A DNA stretch of 64,000 nt from Anditalea andensis (lineage in GTDB: Bacteria; Bacteroidota; Bacteroidia; Cytophagales; Cyclobacteriaceae), in the NCBI RefSeq assembly GCF_000714815.1, contig NZ_JMIH01000021.1, positions 175,232 through 239,231 of the forward strand. Direction: 5' to 3'. The notes under the pieces were generated by a model. The model saw only the letters and a list, made by a program, of their open reading frames with translations. It was not told the DNA's origin and ran no database searches. Below are positions 8,773-18,211 of the stretch, in pieces (position 1 is the stretch's first letter; each line of letters starts with the position of its first letter). The translations under genes and the position numbers were made by a program.

Positions 8773-11592
8773 CTAATCTAAAAATGATTCTCTTAAATAC
8801 CTCGCAGTATGGTTATCTTGTATTTCTTTCAGTGCTTTTGGCGTTCCTTCAAATGTGACATATCCACCTTTGTCCCCACCTTCAGGACCTAGATCTATCA
8901 CCCAATCGGCCGATTTGATTACTTCGGTATTATGCTCGATAATGATCACAGAATGTCCCTGGTCTATCAGCGCATTGATAGAATGAAGCAATTTTTTTAT
9001 ATCATGGAAATGCAGCCCGGTAGTTGGTTCATCAAATATAAAGAGGATATGATCATTTGATTTATTATTGTTTTTACCTAAATATGAAGCCAGTTTTACC
9101 CTTTGCGCTTCACCTCCACTTAATGTGTTGGAAGATTGGCCAAGGCCTATATAGCCAAGGCCGACTTCCCCAAGCGGTTCCAGTTTGTTTATAATAGCAG
9201 GTTTATCCCTGAAGAAATCCAAGGCTTCATCTATGGTAAGATCCAGGACATCCGATATATCCTTATCATGGTATTTTATATCTAAAATTTCGTTTTTAAA
9301 TCTTTTTCCCTTACATGATTCACATGTAAGGAAAATATCTGCCATGAATTGCATTTCGATCTTTTGGGTACCTTCTCCCTGACAGGCTTCACATCTTCCG
9401 CCGTCGACATTGAAGCTGAAAAATGCAGGCTTATAATTCCGCTGCTTGGATAAGGCTTGTTCGGCATATAAATTTCTGATTGCATCATAAGCTTTTACGT
9501 AGGTCACGGGGTTGGATCTGGATGATTTTCCTATTGGGTTTTGGTCTACAAATTCTATTTGGGTGATTTGTTTATAATCCCCTTCCAGTTTGTCAAATTT
9601 TCCCGTTTCATCTATCACAGTACCCAGGATTTTGCCTAAAGCAGGATAAAGTACTTTTTTGATAAGCGTAGATTTACCAGAACCACTTACTCCTGTTATG
9701 ACGGTGAGAGCATGGAGTGGAAAACTCACCTGAAGGTTTTTCAGATTATTTTCTCTTGCGCCTTTTACGGTTATTTTGTCTTTCCAGGTTCTTATTCCCT
9801 GTTTTACGTTGATTTTTTCTTCCCCTTTTAGGTATTTGGCGGTATGGCTGTTACCTGCTTCCAGCAGCTGATCAAGATTGCCCTGAAATACAAGCTCTCC
9901 ACCATGTACACCTGCATCTGGCCCTATGTCTATGATTTCATCTGCGGCTTTCATGATTTTCTCCTCATGTTCTACTACGATTACTGTATTGCCCATATCT
10001 CGTAGGCTCTTCAATACAGAGATCAGTCTGTCTGTATCCCGGGGATGGAGACCTATACTTGGTTCATCTAGGATGTACATTGATCCTACCAGAGCTGATC
10101 CAAGCGATGTAGCCAGTTTTATGCGTTGATATTCACCTCCAGATAGTGTAGAAGTAAGCCGATTAAGTGTAAGGTATCCCAGCCCAACCTTATTAATATA
10201 TTCCAATCGATTTATTATTTCTTTTAGGAGGCGATTAGCTACTTTTTCTTCCGAAGATGTAAGTGTGATATTGAGAAAATGATCATATGCCTGTTCTATG
10301 GGCATCAGTACGATATCAATGATACTTTTTTGATCTACTTTCACATATGAGGCATCTTTCCTTAACCTGGTTCCTTTACAGTCCGGGCAGGTGGTCCTGC
10401 CACGGAAGCGGGACAGCATTACTCTATATTGGATTTTATGGGTTTTACTTTGAAGGTGTGTAAAGAATTCATCCAGACCTTTAAAATACTTATTGCCCTT
10501 CCATATTAAGTCCTGATGTTCCTGGTCCAGATCTTCATATGCCCTGTGTATAGGGAAGTCAAACTGGATTCCATTTTTGATGAGAGGCTCAACCCATTTT
10601 TTGGAACTTTCCCCCCTCCAAGGTGCTATGGCGCCTTCATAAATTGATAAGCTCTTATCAGGAATCACCAGATCAGGACTAATGCCCAGAACGGAGCCAA
10701 ATCCCTCACATGTTTTACAGGCCCCATAGGGGTTGTTAAAACTGAAAAAGTTTACAGAAGGATGTTCAAATGTCATCCCGTCCAGTTCAAATCTATCATT
10801 GAATGTCTGATCCGCTTTACCGGGGACCAATATATGACAGGATCCATGGCCTTCGTAAAATGCGGTCTGTACACTATCTGCTATTCTAAACTGATTGTCC
10901 TCATCTTCATGTTTTACTGAAATCCTATCTATAAGGATATCATAATCTCCTTCCGGGAAATGGTCTTCATTGATAAGATCTTCTACAAAAAAAGCTTCCT
11001 TATTAATCAATACCCTGCTGAAGCCTTTTTGCAAGAGGATTTCAATTTCTTTTTTGATGGTTCGATCGGTAGAGATCAGTAGTGGGCAGCTGATCATCAC
11101 CTTTTCCCCTTCTTCAAAACGGTGAATGAAATCAACTACATCAGTAATGGTGTTGTGTTTCACCTCATTGCCGGATATAGGTGAAATAGTCCTGCCTATG
11201 CGGCTGTACAGCAGTTTAAGATAATCGTAGATTTCGGTGGTGGTACCTACAGTAGAACGGGGGTTTTTGGTAGATACTTTTTGCTGTATGGCTATAGCCG
11301 GAGATACTCCTTTGATATATTCTACATCGGGTTTCTCCATTCTTCCCAGGAACTGGCGGGCATATGAGCTGAGGCTTTCTACATACATCCTCTGGCCTTC
11401 GGCAAATAAGGTGTCAAAGGCGAGTGAGGATTTACCGGATCCCGATAGGCCTGTCACCACTACTAATTTATTTCTGGGGATAGCTACGCTTAAGCTTTTT
11501 AGGTTATTTACCTTGGCATTTTTTATTATGATGAAGGCTCTTGGATCTAGTTGATCAAAAGGGACCGATTTATCTTCCATTATATGATGCAT
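8773..11592 (-). CDS. uvrA: Excinuclease ABC subunit A
   Basis: 939 residues, the standard length of UvrA, the damage-recognising ATPase of nucleotide excision repair. Two ABC ATPase modules are visible: Walker A GLSGSGKSS near residue 50 and GVSGSGKST near 640. Both signature motifs (TLSGGEYQRIKLA and TLSGGEAQRVKLA) and the zinc-finger cysteines (CKTC, CPDC, CEAC, CESC) are present. The upstream start gives MHHIMEDK; an inner ATG at 11580 is equally plausible, because a -7-like TATATTTG on the minus strand lies at 11598-11605. UvrB and UvrC are not in the window. Confidence 0.97.
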   Translation of the reverse strand: MHHIMEDKSVPFDQLDPRAFIIIKNAKVNNLKSLSVAIPRNKLVVVTGLSGSGKSSLAFDTLFAEGQRMYVESLSSYARQFLGRMEKPDVEYIKGVSPAIAIQQKVSTKNPRSTVGTTTEIYDYLKLLYSRIGRTISPISGNEVKHNTITDVVDFIHRFEEGEKVMISCPLLISTDRTIKKEIEILLQKGFSRVLINKEAFFVEDLINEDHFPEGDYDILIDRISVKHEDEDNQFRIADSVQTAFYEGHGSCHILVPGKADQTFNDRFELDGMTFEHPSVNFFSFNNPYGACKTCEGFGSVLGISPDLVIPDKSLSIYEGAIAPWRGESSKKWVEPLIKNGIQFDFPIHRAYEDLDQEHQDLIWKGNKYFKGLDEFFTHLQSKTHKIQYRVMLSRFRGRTTCPDCKGTRLRKDASYVKVDQKSIIDIVLMPIEQAYDHFLNITLTSSEEKVANRLLKEIINRLEYINKVGLGYLTLNRLTSTLSGGEYQRIKLATSLGSALVGSMYILDEPSIGLHPRDTDRLISVLKSLRDMGNTVIVVEHEEKIMKAADEIIDIGPDAGVHGGELVFQGNLDQLLEAGNSHTAKYLKGEEKINVKQGIRTWKDKITVKGARENNLKNLQVSFPLHALTVITGVSGSGKSTLIKKVLYPALGKILGTVIDETGKFDKLEGDYKQITQIEFVDQNPIGKSSRSNPVTYVKAYDAIRNLYAEQALSKQRNYKPAFFSFNVDGGRCEACQGEGTQKIEMQFMADIFLTCESCKGKRFKNEILDIKYHDKDISDVLDLTIDEALDFFRDKPAIINKLEPLGEVGLGYIGLGQSSNTLSGGEAQRVKLASYLGKNNNKSNDHILFIFDEPTTGLHFHDIKKLLHSINALIDQGHSVIIIEHNTEVIKSADWVIDLGPEGGDKGGYVTFEGTPKALKEIQDNHTARYLRESFLD

Positions 11593-11987
11593 AAGTACAA
11601 ATATACCAAGAGAACATGGTAAATAGTAATTTTGTTGGTATGGATAAATACGCCATTTTTAAAGTTTGGATAATAGGTATAGGGTTATCAAATTTTTTGT
11701 GGGTTTTACTCCTTAAAATAGGAGCATTTCGACGCTAAAGTTATAATTTAAAATAAAATTCGTTCGATTAGTATTTAGCTGTAAACTTCTTTTTTATAAA
11801 GGCTAGCAACATGTTACAGAGGAATGTTCGGTGGATATTACAATGATGTAGTTAATAAATCCAAAAAAACTCAAATTTGATTGCATTGTATTTTTCTAAT
11901 ATATACATTTGGAAAATAGCATAATATTGTTTCACGATAAATTCATAATATGGGATAAAACTCTACGTTATTTAAAAGTTAGAATTT
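11593..11987. other. Divergent intergenic region between uvrA and the sigma factor gene
   Basis: 395 bp, AT-rich. It holds a good promoter candidate for the sigma factor gene (11881-11911) and a weaker -7 element for uvrA (11598-11605, minus strand). No coding relic or RNA gene is evident. Confidence 0.5.
11881..11911 (+). promoter_or_regulatory. Candidate promoter for the ECF sigma factor gene
   Basis: TTG at 11881-11883, a 20-bp spacer and TACATTTG at 11904-11911 match the Bacteroidota vegetative -33/-7 consensus. This predicts a start site near 11918 and a leader of about 70 nt. Confidence 0.5.
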
Positions 11988-12590
11988 ATGAGTAAAAGGT
12001 TAGGGCCTAAGGACAGCGAACTTATCGCACAGTACAGAAATGGTAGCGAAGCTGCATTCGAATCATTAGTTGATAAGTATAAATCCAGGGTGTTTACGAC
12101 GATTTATATGATCGTAAAAGATCATGGTGTGGCAGAGGATTTATTACAGGACGTATTCGTCAAAGTAGTACAAACACTCAACTCTGATCGATATAACGAA
12201 GAGGGGAAATTCCAACCCTGGTTAATGAGAATAGCTCACAACCTGGCAATTGATTATTTCAGAAAAATGAAGCGATACCCTTCCATTTTGATGGAGGACG
12301 GGTCGAATTTATTTAATACGCTGCAGTTTGCTGACGAAAATGTGGAAGATCTCCGGGTAAAGGAAGAAACGCATAAACTTGTCAGGCAGCTGGTTGATGA
12401 ACTTCCAGAGACTCAGAGGGAGGTGCTGATCATGAGGCACTTTATGGATTTGAGCTTTCAGGAGATAGCAGAACAGACCGGAGTCAGTATTAATACTGCC
12501 TTAGGCAGAATGCGCTATGCGTTGATCAATATGCGAAAGAAAATGAATCAAATAAATTTCGCCTATGATAAAATCTTTTACCCCAAATGA
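11988..12590 (+). CDS. RNA polymerase sigma factor, ECF (sigma-70) family
   Basis: 200 residues with sigma region 2 (about 25-95, including AEDLLQDVFVKV and the -10-binding helix around IAHNLAIDYFRK) and region 4 (about 130-185, a helix-turn-helix around LSFQEIAEQTGVSINTALG). The length and separation are those of ECF factors, which direct RNA polymerase to dedicated promoters. The following gene overlaps by 26 bp, a position usually taken by an anti-sigma factor, but that protein has no membrane segment. The signal it answers is unknown. Confidence 0.92.
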   Translation: MSKRLGPKDSELIAQYRNGSEAAFESLVDKYKSRVFTTIYMIVKDHGVAEDLLQDVFVKVVQTLNSDRYNEEGKFQPWLMRIAHNLAIDYFRKMKRYPSILMEDGSNLFNTLQFADENVEDLRVKEETHKLVRQLVDELPETQREVLIMRHFMDLSFQEIAEQTGVSINTALGRMRYALINMRKKMNQINFAYDKIFYPK

Positions 12591-12819
12591 CCTGGTCAGC
12601 TATTTATACCAGGAGTTAAATGATGATGAATCTGACCAGATCAGGCAGGCATTGCATAGCAATGATGACCTTATGGATGAGTTTCTCGAGATGAAAAATG
12701 CATTCGAGGGATTGGATCATGCTTTTATTCAGCCATCTGATAAAGTAGTCATAGCGATTAAGAAAAAATCCAAACCTACAGGTCTAGAAAAGTACAATGA
12801 TATACAAACCGCTCGATGA
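12565..12819 (+). CDS. Small acidic protein coupled to the sigma factor gene (possible anti-sigma partner)
   Basis: 84 residues. The N-terminal part (about 1-50) is acidic and helical, with DLVSYLYQELNDDESDQIRQ and repeated Asp/Glu pairs, similar in style to the cytoplasmic sigma-binding region of anti-sigma factors. The C-terminus is basic. There is no membrane segment and no HxxxCxxC zinc motif. It overlaps the sigma factor gene by 26 bp in another frame, and its stop codon lies inside the terminator hairpin. I infer a regulatory partner of the sigma factor, but no family is recognised with certainty. Confidence 0.65.
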   Translation: MIKSFTPNDLVSYLYQELNDDESDQIRQALHSNDDLMDEFLEMKNAFEGLDHAFIQPSDKVVIAIKKKSKPTGLEKYNDIQTAR

Positions 12820-12832
12820 GCGGTTTTTTTTT
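12806..12832 (+). terminator. Rho-independent terminator of the sigma factor operon
   Basis: AAACCGCTC, a 3-nt GAT loop and GAGCGGTTT are followed by eight or more T. The TGA stop codon of the small downstream gene (12817-12819) is part of the loop and right arm, so ribosomes finishing translation would sit on the hairpin. Confidence 0.9.
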
Positions 12833-13163
12833 ACCACAAAAGGATCTGAATTCTTGCTTTCATAAGTATTTACCATATAGACTTTTTTAGATTTTTTGTA
12901 AAACTGAGCTTTTGAAGGAAAATCAATATTTTAGTACCTAATGAAAATGGTTTATCTTAAGTGAATGGCAATCCCTTTATTTAATTTTGAATATACATAT
13001 GACATACAGCTTGCACGAAAAGCGCGGTTGATTCTGTTTCTAACCGCTTTAACTCGCCGATTTAATACTGGAGATTTCATTTACCTTTAACTATATTTCC
13101 ATAAACTTGTTACTTTAGATATCCAAATTGGATCTACCGGTTAAAATATACTAAACTTTAGAA
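12833..13163. other. Intergenic region upstream of nth
   Basis: 331 bp without a credible gene. One imperfect hairpin lies at about 13018-13050 (AAAGCGcGGTT with AACCGCTTT, one bulged C) and has no T-run, so it is not a terminator. A promoter for the nth-asnB-glycosyltransferase operon is expected here, but no clear consensus match was found. Confidence 0.4.
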
Positions 13164-13850
13164 ATGCTCAAGAAAGAAAGATACAAAGCTTTTATAGATC
13201 ACTTTGCAGAGAATATGCCCGAAGTAGAGACGGAGCTGCATTATGACAGCCCATTTCAGTTGCTTATCGCCGTAGTCCTCAGTGCACAGTGTACAGACAA
13301 AAGGATTAATATGGTCACTCCTGCCATTTTTCGTGATTTCCCTACCCCTAAATATCTGGCAGCGTCAAATTTCGATGAGCTGTATCCTTATATTAAATCA
13401 GTATCTTATCCAAATAATAAAACCAAGCATTTACTGGGACTTGGCAAAATGCTGGTGGAGGAATTTAACAGTGAAATTCCATCTACGGTAGCAGAGCTGA
13501 TCAAGCTACCAGGGGTGGGAAGAAAAACGGCCAATGTGATCACCAGCGTGATCTGGAGCCAGCCCAATATGGCCGTAGATACGCATGTATATAGGGTTTC
13601 CCGTAGACTGGGGCTCGTGCCTATGACGGCTAATACTCCTTTAGAAGTGGAAAAGCAGTTGATCAAACACATACCCACCCAACATATCCATAAAGCCCAC
13701 CACTGGCTGATATTGCATGGCCGATACATATGTTTGGCCAGAAAGCCAAAATGTGATGTATGCAGCATCACCCACCTTTGTAAATACTACCATAAGCTCA
13801 AAAAAATCCACAAAATGGAGCAGGAGTTATTGTCAGAAAAACATAAGTAA
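13164..13850 (+). CDS. nth: Endonuclease III (DNA glycosylase/AP lyase)
   Basis: 228 residues. The helix-hairpin-helix LPGVGRKTA carries the catalytic Lys121, and VDTHV carries Asp139. The C-terminus holds the four cysteines of the [4Fe-4S] cluster in the Nth spacing C-x6-C-x2-C-x5-C. The enzyme removes oxidised pyrimidines in base excision repair. Its TAA stop shares one base with the ATG of asnB (TAATG at 13848-13852), so the repair gene is coupled to a polysaccharide-type operon, presumably by chance of position. Confidence 0.96.
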   Translation: MLKKERYKAFIDHFAENMPEVETELHYDSPFQLLIAVVLSAQCTDKRINMVTPAIFRDFPTPKYLAASNFDELYPYIKSVSYPNNKTKHLLGLGKMLVEEFNSEIPSTVAELIKLPGVGRKTANVITSVIWSQPNMAVDTHVYRVSRRLGLVPMTANTPLEVEKQLIKHIPTQHIHKAHHWLILHGRYICLARKPKCDVCSITHLCKYYHKLKKIHKMEQELLSEKHK

Positions 13851-15646
13851 TGTGCGGAATTAACCTCATCATCAATAGCTCCGGTCACGACCCTTCTCAT
13901 ATCAAAAAGATGATGAAGGCTACCGCACATAGAGGTCCCGACCACTCTGATTGGTTGGATGTGGGTGAGGGTGTGATGGTGGCAGGGAACCGGCTAAAGA
14001 TCCTTGATCTAGGAGATCTACCTAACCAGCCGATTACCACCCCGGATGGACGCGGCATATTGGTATGGAACGGGGCGCTGTACAACTATCAAGACCTAAG
14101 AAATATCCTGCTGGATGAGGGCATACAATTCCAAACACGATCAGATTCTGAGGTTTTGATCCATTGGCTGCAACAACATGGAATAGAGGGTGTGGAAAAG
14201 TTGGAAGGGATGTTTGCTTTTGCTTATGTGGATAAGTCAAAGAAAGAGGTGATCATCGCTAGGGATACATCGGGAAAAAAACCGCTATATTATGCTAAAA
14301 ACCAGAATAAATGGGTATTCTCATCCGAAACTATCGGGGTAATGGCATCGGGTATAGTTCAAGCTGCTTTAAATCATAACCAATTAATGCCTTATTTTTA
14401 TTCCAGACATACCTTTCCAGATGCTACCTTATATGAAGGGATTTACCAGTTTAAGGCCGGTAGCGTCTGTTCTTATAGTTTTTTGGGGGAAAAGCTTGAA
14501 GAGAGATCGCTTGAAAAAAGTTTTGTGCCTATAGCCATGCCCACTTTGGAGCAGTTTAAAGAGTTGCTTATAGATGCAGTGCTGAAACACTTCCATGCTG
14601 AGGTGCCTGTTGGGATGGTTCTTAGTGGAGGTGCTGACAGTACTTTGCTGTTGAACACCTGGTATAAAGAAACCGGAACGCCTCTTCATACTTTTACTGC
14701 TACATTTGGGAATAAATATAATTCCACTTACCCTGATGGCCGATTTGCTACAGGATTGGCTGCCAAATACCATTGTGCTCATCATGAAATATTGGTCACA
14801 CCCCAAACAGTACAGGAAAATTGGGCTGACTATATAGTGAGTCTCGACCAACCAATAGGTGACAGTGCCGGCTTTCTCACCTGGCTGATAGCAAAACAGG
14901 CAAAGCAGTATGTGAAGGTGCTGATCAGTGGTGCTGGGGCGGATGAACTTTTTGGCGGATATAACCGGCACATCGCCTTCCAGAAATACCTTAAAAATCC
15001 CGGATTATATCATTCGATGGGAAAAGTAGCCAGATGGGTTCCGCTATTACCACGCTCTATACGCAAATTTTTTGATGCCCTGGAAAAGGATGTCTGTTCC
15101 AGCTTTCTGAATTTCACTGCACTTCAGCCTATACCGGATCCATATAAACCTTTATATTTATCTTATTATAAGCAGACCGGTAAGCCTTTTAAAGATGCAT
15201 TGGAGTGGGACCGTTCCTTTTATCTCATCAATGATGTGCTAAAAATCCATGATAATGCCTCTATGGCCCATGGACTCGAAGGCAGAGCACCTTATCTGGA
15301 TGGACCTTTAGTAGACTTGAGTAAGAGGCTATCGGAAGAGCAGCATTTATCACTGTCGCCAAAGGAGTGGATCAAAACTTTACTTAAACAACAAGATTTA
15401 TCTCCTATCGCCAAACGCAAAAAAATTGGGTTTGGGATACCTATAAAGGAATGGCTGAAGGAAGATCTGAACTTTAGAAACAAACTATTGGTCACAGTAA
15501 AATCATTTGGAAAATCCCATGGGAAATATTTTCCAGAGGAAATGTTATTTATTTGTAAGGAACCAAATAGGTATATTGACAGCAGCTATTTACAAATCTG
15601 GAATCTTTATGTGCTAGCATCCTGGGTAAAGCATCATAAATTATGA
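13850..15646 (+). CDS. asnB: Asparagine synthase (glutamine-hydrolysing), AsnB-type
   Basis: 598 residues. The N-terminal glutamine amidotransferase domain begins MCGI, giving the catalytic Cys2 after removal of Met. The C-terminal synthetase domain has the PP-loop SGGADS near residue 257. This is the complete two-domain class B architecture. It overlaps nth upstream (TAATG) and the glycosyltransferase downstream (ATGA). In exopolysaccharide and O-antigen loci such enzymes often amidate sugar carboxylates rather than make asparagine; the glycosyltransferase partner favours that reading, but a housekeeping role cannot be excluded. Confidence 0.93.
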   Translation: MCGINLIINSSGHDPSHIKKMMKATAHRGPDHSDWLDVGEGVMVAGNRLKILDLGDLPNQPITTPDGRGILVWNGALYNYQDLRNILLDEGIQFQTRSDSEVLIHWLQQHGIEGVEKLEGMFAFAYVDKSKKEVIIARDTSGKKPLYYAKNQNKWVFSSETIGVMASGIVQAALNHNQLMPYFYSRHTFPDATLYEGIYQFKAGSVCSYSFLGEKLEERSLEKSFVPIAMPTLEQFKELLIDAVLKHFHAEVPVGMVLSGGADSTLLLNTWYKETGTPLHTFTATFGNKYNSTYPDGRFATGLAAKYHCAHHEILVTPQTVQENWADYIVSLDQPIGDSAGFLTWLIAKQAKQYVKVLISGAGADELFGGYNRHIAFQKYLKNPGLYHSMGKVARWVPLLPRSIRKFFDALEKDVCSSFLNFTALQPIPDPYKPLYLSYYKQTGKPFKDALEWDRSFYLINDVLKIHDNASMAHGLEGRAPYLDGPLVDLSKRLSEEQHLSLSPKEWIKTLLKQQDLSPIAKRKKIGFGIPIKEWLKEDLNFRNKLLVTVKSFGKSHGKYFPEEMLFICKEPNRYIDSSYLQIWNLYVLASWVKHHKL

Positions 15647-16842
15647 GGATCATCTATATCCATCAATATTTTGTCACTCCAGTGCAAGGTGGAGCTGTAC
15701 GTTCCTACTATCTGGCCAAAGGGATGGTGGAAGCAGGTATGGAGGTGGATATGATCACGGCCCATAATGAGGATGTATATGATCTGAAAATTATAGAAGG
15801 AATTAAGGTCCATTATCTACCGGTGGCTTATGACACTACATTTGGTTTTTTCAAAAGAGGTAAATCTTTTCTGCATTTTGTATCACATGTGAAAATGTTG
15901 ATTCCCAAACTTCCCAGGCCAGAGCTCCTGTATATCAGCTCTACTCCACTTACCACCGGAATTATAGGCTTATGGGCCAAAAGGAAATATGATTTGCCCT
16001 ATATCTTTGAAGTAAGGGATCTATGGCCCGAAGCTCCCGTTCAGATGGGAGCGGTCAGGAATGCCCTGTTAAAGACAACGCTTTATAGGCTGGAAAATAG
16101 AATTTATAAGAATGCTCTTAAAATAGTAGCCCTTTCTCCGGGTATTAAAAATTATATAGAAAAGAAAACCTCCAAAGAAAAGGTTTTTCTTATTCCGAAT
16201 TTTGCCGATACTGCTTTTTTTAAACCTATTCAAAGAACCTCCGCCGAGAAATTTACCATTAGTTATGCTGGAGCAATAGGGCAGGTCAATGCACTGGAAG
16301 GATTGCTGGAGCTGGCCCAGCTAGCTAAGCAGAAAGGCAGAGACTGGCAATTTGTGATGATGGGTAAAGGGGCATTACTTCCCAAACTCACTAAAATGGC
16401 TGTGGATATGGGATTGGACAATTTAAAATTTGAGCCTTTTGGAAGCAAAGAAAAAGTTAGGGTACTGCTCCAAAATTCAGACATGGTATATATCAGCTTT
16501 GCACATTTGCCAGTGTTAAAATCCAACAGTCCCAATAAATTTTTTGATGCTTTGGCTATGGGCAAACCTTTGATAGTAAATCACAAAGGCTGGGTTCAGG
16601 AGCTTATCCACACCCATCAGCTTGGCATATATTATAATGCAAAGCAAGCAGATACCTCTTGGAATAGACTTTGTTTTTTTGTGGATAACCCTCAAAAGTT
16701 AGCAGAATCCGGTAAAAGGGCTAGGCAACTGGGAGAAAATTATTTCTCCTCAGAAATAGCTGTGAAGCAGGTGCTGCATGTATTGGATCCACAGAAGCAC
16801 CCCTATAAAATCATAGACGGGGTTTATATCCTGACTGCCTGA
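15643..16842 (+). CDS. Family 4 glycosyltransferase (WbuB/WcaI-like)
   Basis: 399 residues of the GT-B fold. The N-terminal acceptor domain has the early segment YFVTPVQGGAVRSYYLA and the conserved FEVRDLWPEAP. The C-terminal nucleotide-sugar domain has SYAGAIGQVNALEGLLE and a SNSPNKFFDALAMGKP segment with the family ExxE-like helix partly altered. The FEVRDLWP motif is typical of WbuB-type transferases in O-antigen and capsule synthesis. It starts inside the asnB stop (ATGA) and overlaps the 3' end of gldB, which runs the other way, by 32 bp. Confidence 0.88.
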   Translation: MRIIYIHQYFVTPVQGGAVRSYYLAKGMVEAGMEVDMITAHNEDVYDLKIIEGIKVHYLPVAYDTTFGFFKRGKSFLHFVSHVKMLIPKLPRPELLYISSTPLTTGIIGLWAKRKYDLPYIFEVRDLWPEAPVQMGAVRNALLKTTLYRLENRIYKNALKIVALSPGIKNYIEKKTSKEKVFLIPNFADTAFFKPIQRTSAEKFTISYAGAIGQVNALEGLLELAQLAKQKGRDWQFVMMGKGALLPKLTKMAVDMGLDNLKFEPFGSKEKVRVLLQNSDMVYISFAHLPVLKSNSPNKFFDALAMGKPLIVNHKGWVQELIHTHQLGIYYNAKQADTSWNRLCFFVDNPQKLAESGKRARQLGENYFSSEIAVKQVLHVLDPQKHPYKIIDGVYILTA

Positions 16843-17806
16843 AAATCCGTGTTGCGCTGCGCTCTTCCATCAGTTCAGAAAGGGAGATATTATTGGATGC
16901 TACATAGTCATCCACTATATTCCATCCCACCCATCTACCAATACGGCCAGGTGCATCCGGGCTTATTTCATCTGTAAAAGGGGCTTCACCTGTATACTTC
17001 CTGATCTCAAACGGGTTGGTTTCAAATAACAGCTCGTTTTCCACGAAGTGGCTCCAAATTAATTTTTCATTGGCATAGCTGGCTAAAATATCATCCTGAG
17101 AGTAACCTATGACCAATGAGTCAGGTGTACAGGGTAAGATGGATTTTGTAAAATGGTAGGCTTTGCCATAAAATACCATCTCTGCCAAAAGTGTATTATC
17201 CCTCATATCTGTATGGTTAAATTTTGATGAGATGGCCGTTACCAAGGTGGGGACCAAATATTCCCGCTGATATCTTTTGGTGATATACTGTGGTAGATCA
17301 TCAGGTTGAAATGGGTGATTCTGCGGAAGGAAATAATCCAACCCTATTACAATGATATTATCATCTATATAGAAATCATTACTGAATCCACTTACAAAGG
17401 TATAAATTTTCGGTACGCTGTAATCTGGGAAATGGTAGCGGATATATTTAAAAGCATTTTCCAATTCCTGTTCTACTGCATCAAAATCCTGAAAATTAAA
17501 TTGGACTGCCTTATTTAGCTCCTGCATTAAGGTGTCTTGGGTAATGCCCATCATTGAGGCATAAAAGTCATGCCTGCTGTGATAGAGATCTGCCTGTAGG
17601 TAATCCTGCACAAATTCTGGGTGAGCTTCAAGTAAGGTTTCGAGCTGATCTTCGGATGTTATATCAAAAAACATGCGGTCCATTCTAACTATATCCATAT
17701 CTACTGGTACCCTCAGGATATCCTCAGACAGTTCACAGGTAACTGTAGGGCTACTGCATGAAATCAATAGGATCAGAAATGAAAAATTGAATGCCTGCTT
17801 TATCAT
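16811..17806 (-). CDS. gldB: Gliding motility lipoprotein GldB-like
   Basis: 331 residues from the ATG at 17806 (an upstream in-frame ATG at 17836 would add ten residues before the signal). The signal peptide ends in a lipobox (LLISC, Cys about 17). The C-terminus carries the family segment APGRIGRWVGWNIVDDY and the central part has the VSGFSNDFYID and GLDYFLP segments. GldB is required for gliding and type IX secretion-dependent motility in Flavobacteria and Cytophagales; its biochemical role is not settled. gldC is not adjacent. The gene stands alone on this strand. Confidence 0.8.
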   Translation of the reverse strand: MIKQAFNFSFLILLISCSSPTVTCELSEDILRVPVDMDIVRMDRMFFDITSEDQLETLLEAHPEFVQDYLQADLYHSRHDFYASMMGITQDTLMQELNKAVQFNFQDFDAVEQELENAFKYIRYHFPDYSVPKIYTFVSGFSNDFYIDDNIIVIGLDYFLPQNHPFQPDDLPQYITKRYQREYLVPTLVTAISSKFNHTDMRDNTLLAEMVFYGKAYHFTKSILPCTPDSLVIGYSQDDILASYANEKLIWSHFVENELLFETNPFEIRKYTGEAPFTDEISPDAPGRIGRWVGWNIVDDYVASNNISLSELMEERSATRIFRQSGYKPRL

Positions 17807-18211
17807 TGATTTTAAAATAGGTGATATTGAAGCCAAAAATAAGTTAATTCATAAGAGATACCAGCATTAAAAAGTTAAAAAGTACAAATGAATAAATGCA
17901 TGTTAAAATAAACAGGCTAGGTTTTAGGATACATAAAGTATTGGATTTCTTGTTCGGAATAATTTTATTGATCATCAAGAAAAATGGTCACAATATATTA
18001 TTCTATCCCACGCCCTGTAAGATCTCCATAGCTTTATTGGCTAGCTGATAGTAAGTGCTTTAGTATGACAGTTATATTAAAGGATAGAATTTTTCAAATT
18101 TATATTAAAGGTTTACTTTATAAAAACAGTGAATGGAAGATACGCAATAGAACCTTAAAGTAGAAATAGAGGTAAAATGGTAAGATTGGCTAACAATTCA
18201 GCTAATTTTAG
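17807..18211. other. Divergent intergenic region between gldB and the radical SAM gene
   Basis: 405 bp, AT-rich. On the gldB side a minus-strand TATTTTTG (17834-17841) resembles a -7 element but lacks a good -33 partner. No gene or RNA structure is recognised. Confidence 0.35.

Noticed and set aside
13018..13050. Hairpin upstream of nth as a terminator
   Set aside because: It has a bulged base and no T-run, and the sigma operon already ends at a better terminator at 12806-12832.
14429..14971. A 180-codon ORF on the minus strand
   Set aside because: It lies entirely inside asnB, which has intact motifs on the other strand; its protein is Cys/Ser/His-rich and lacks any recognisable domain.
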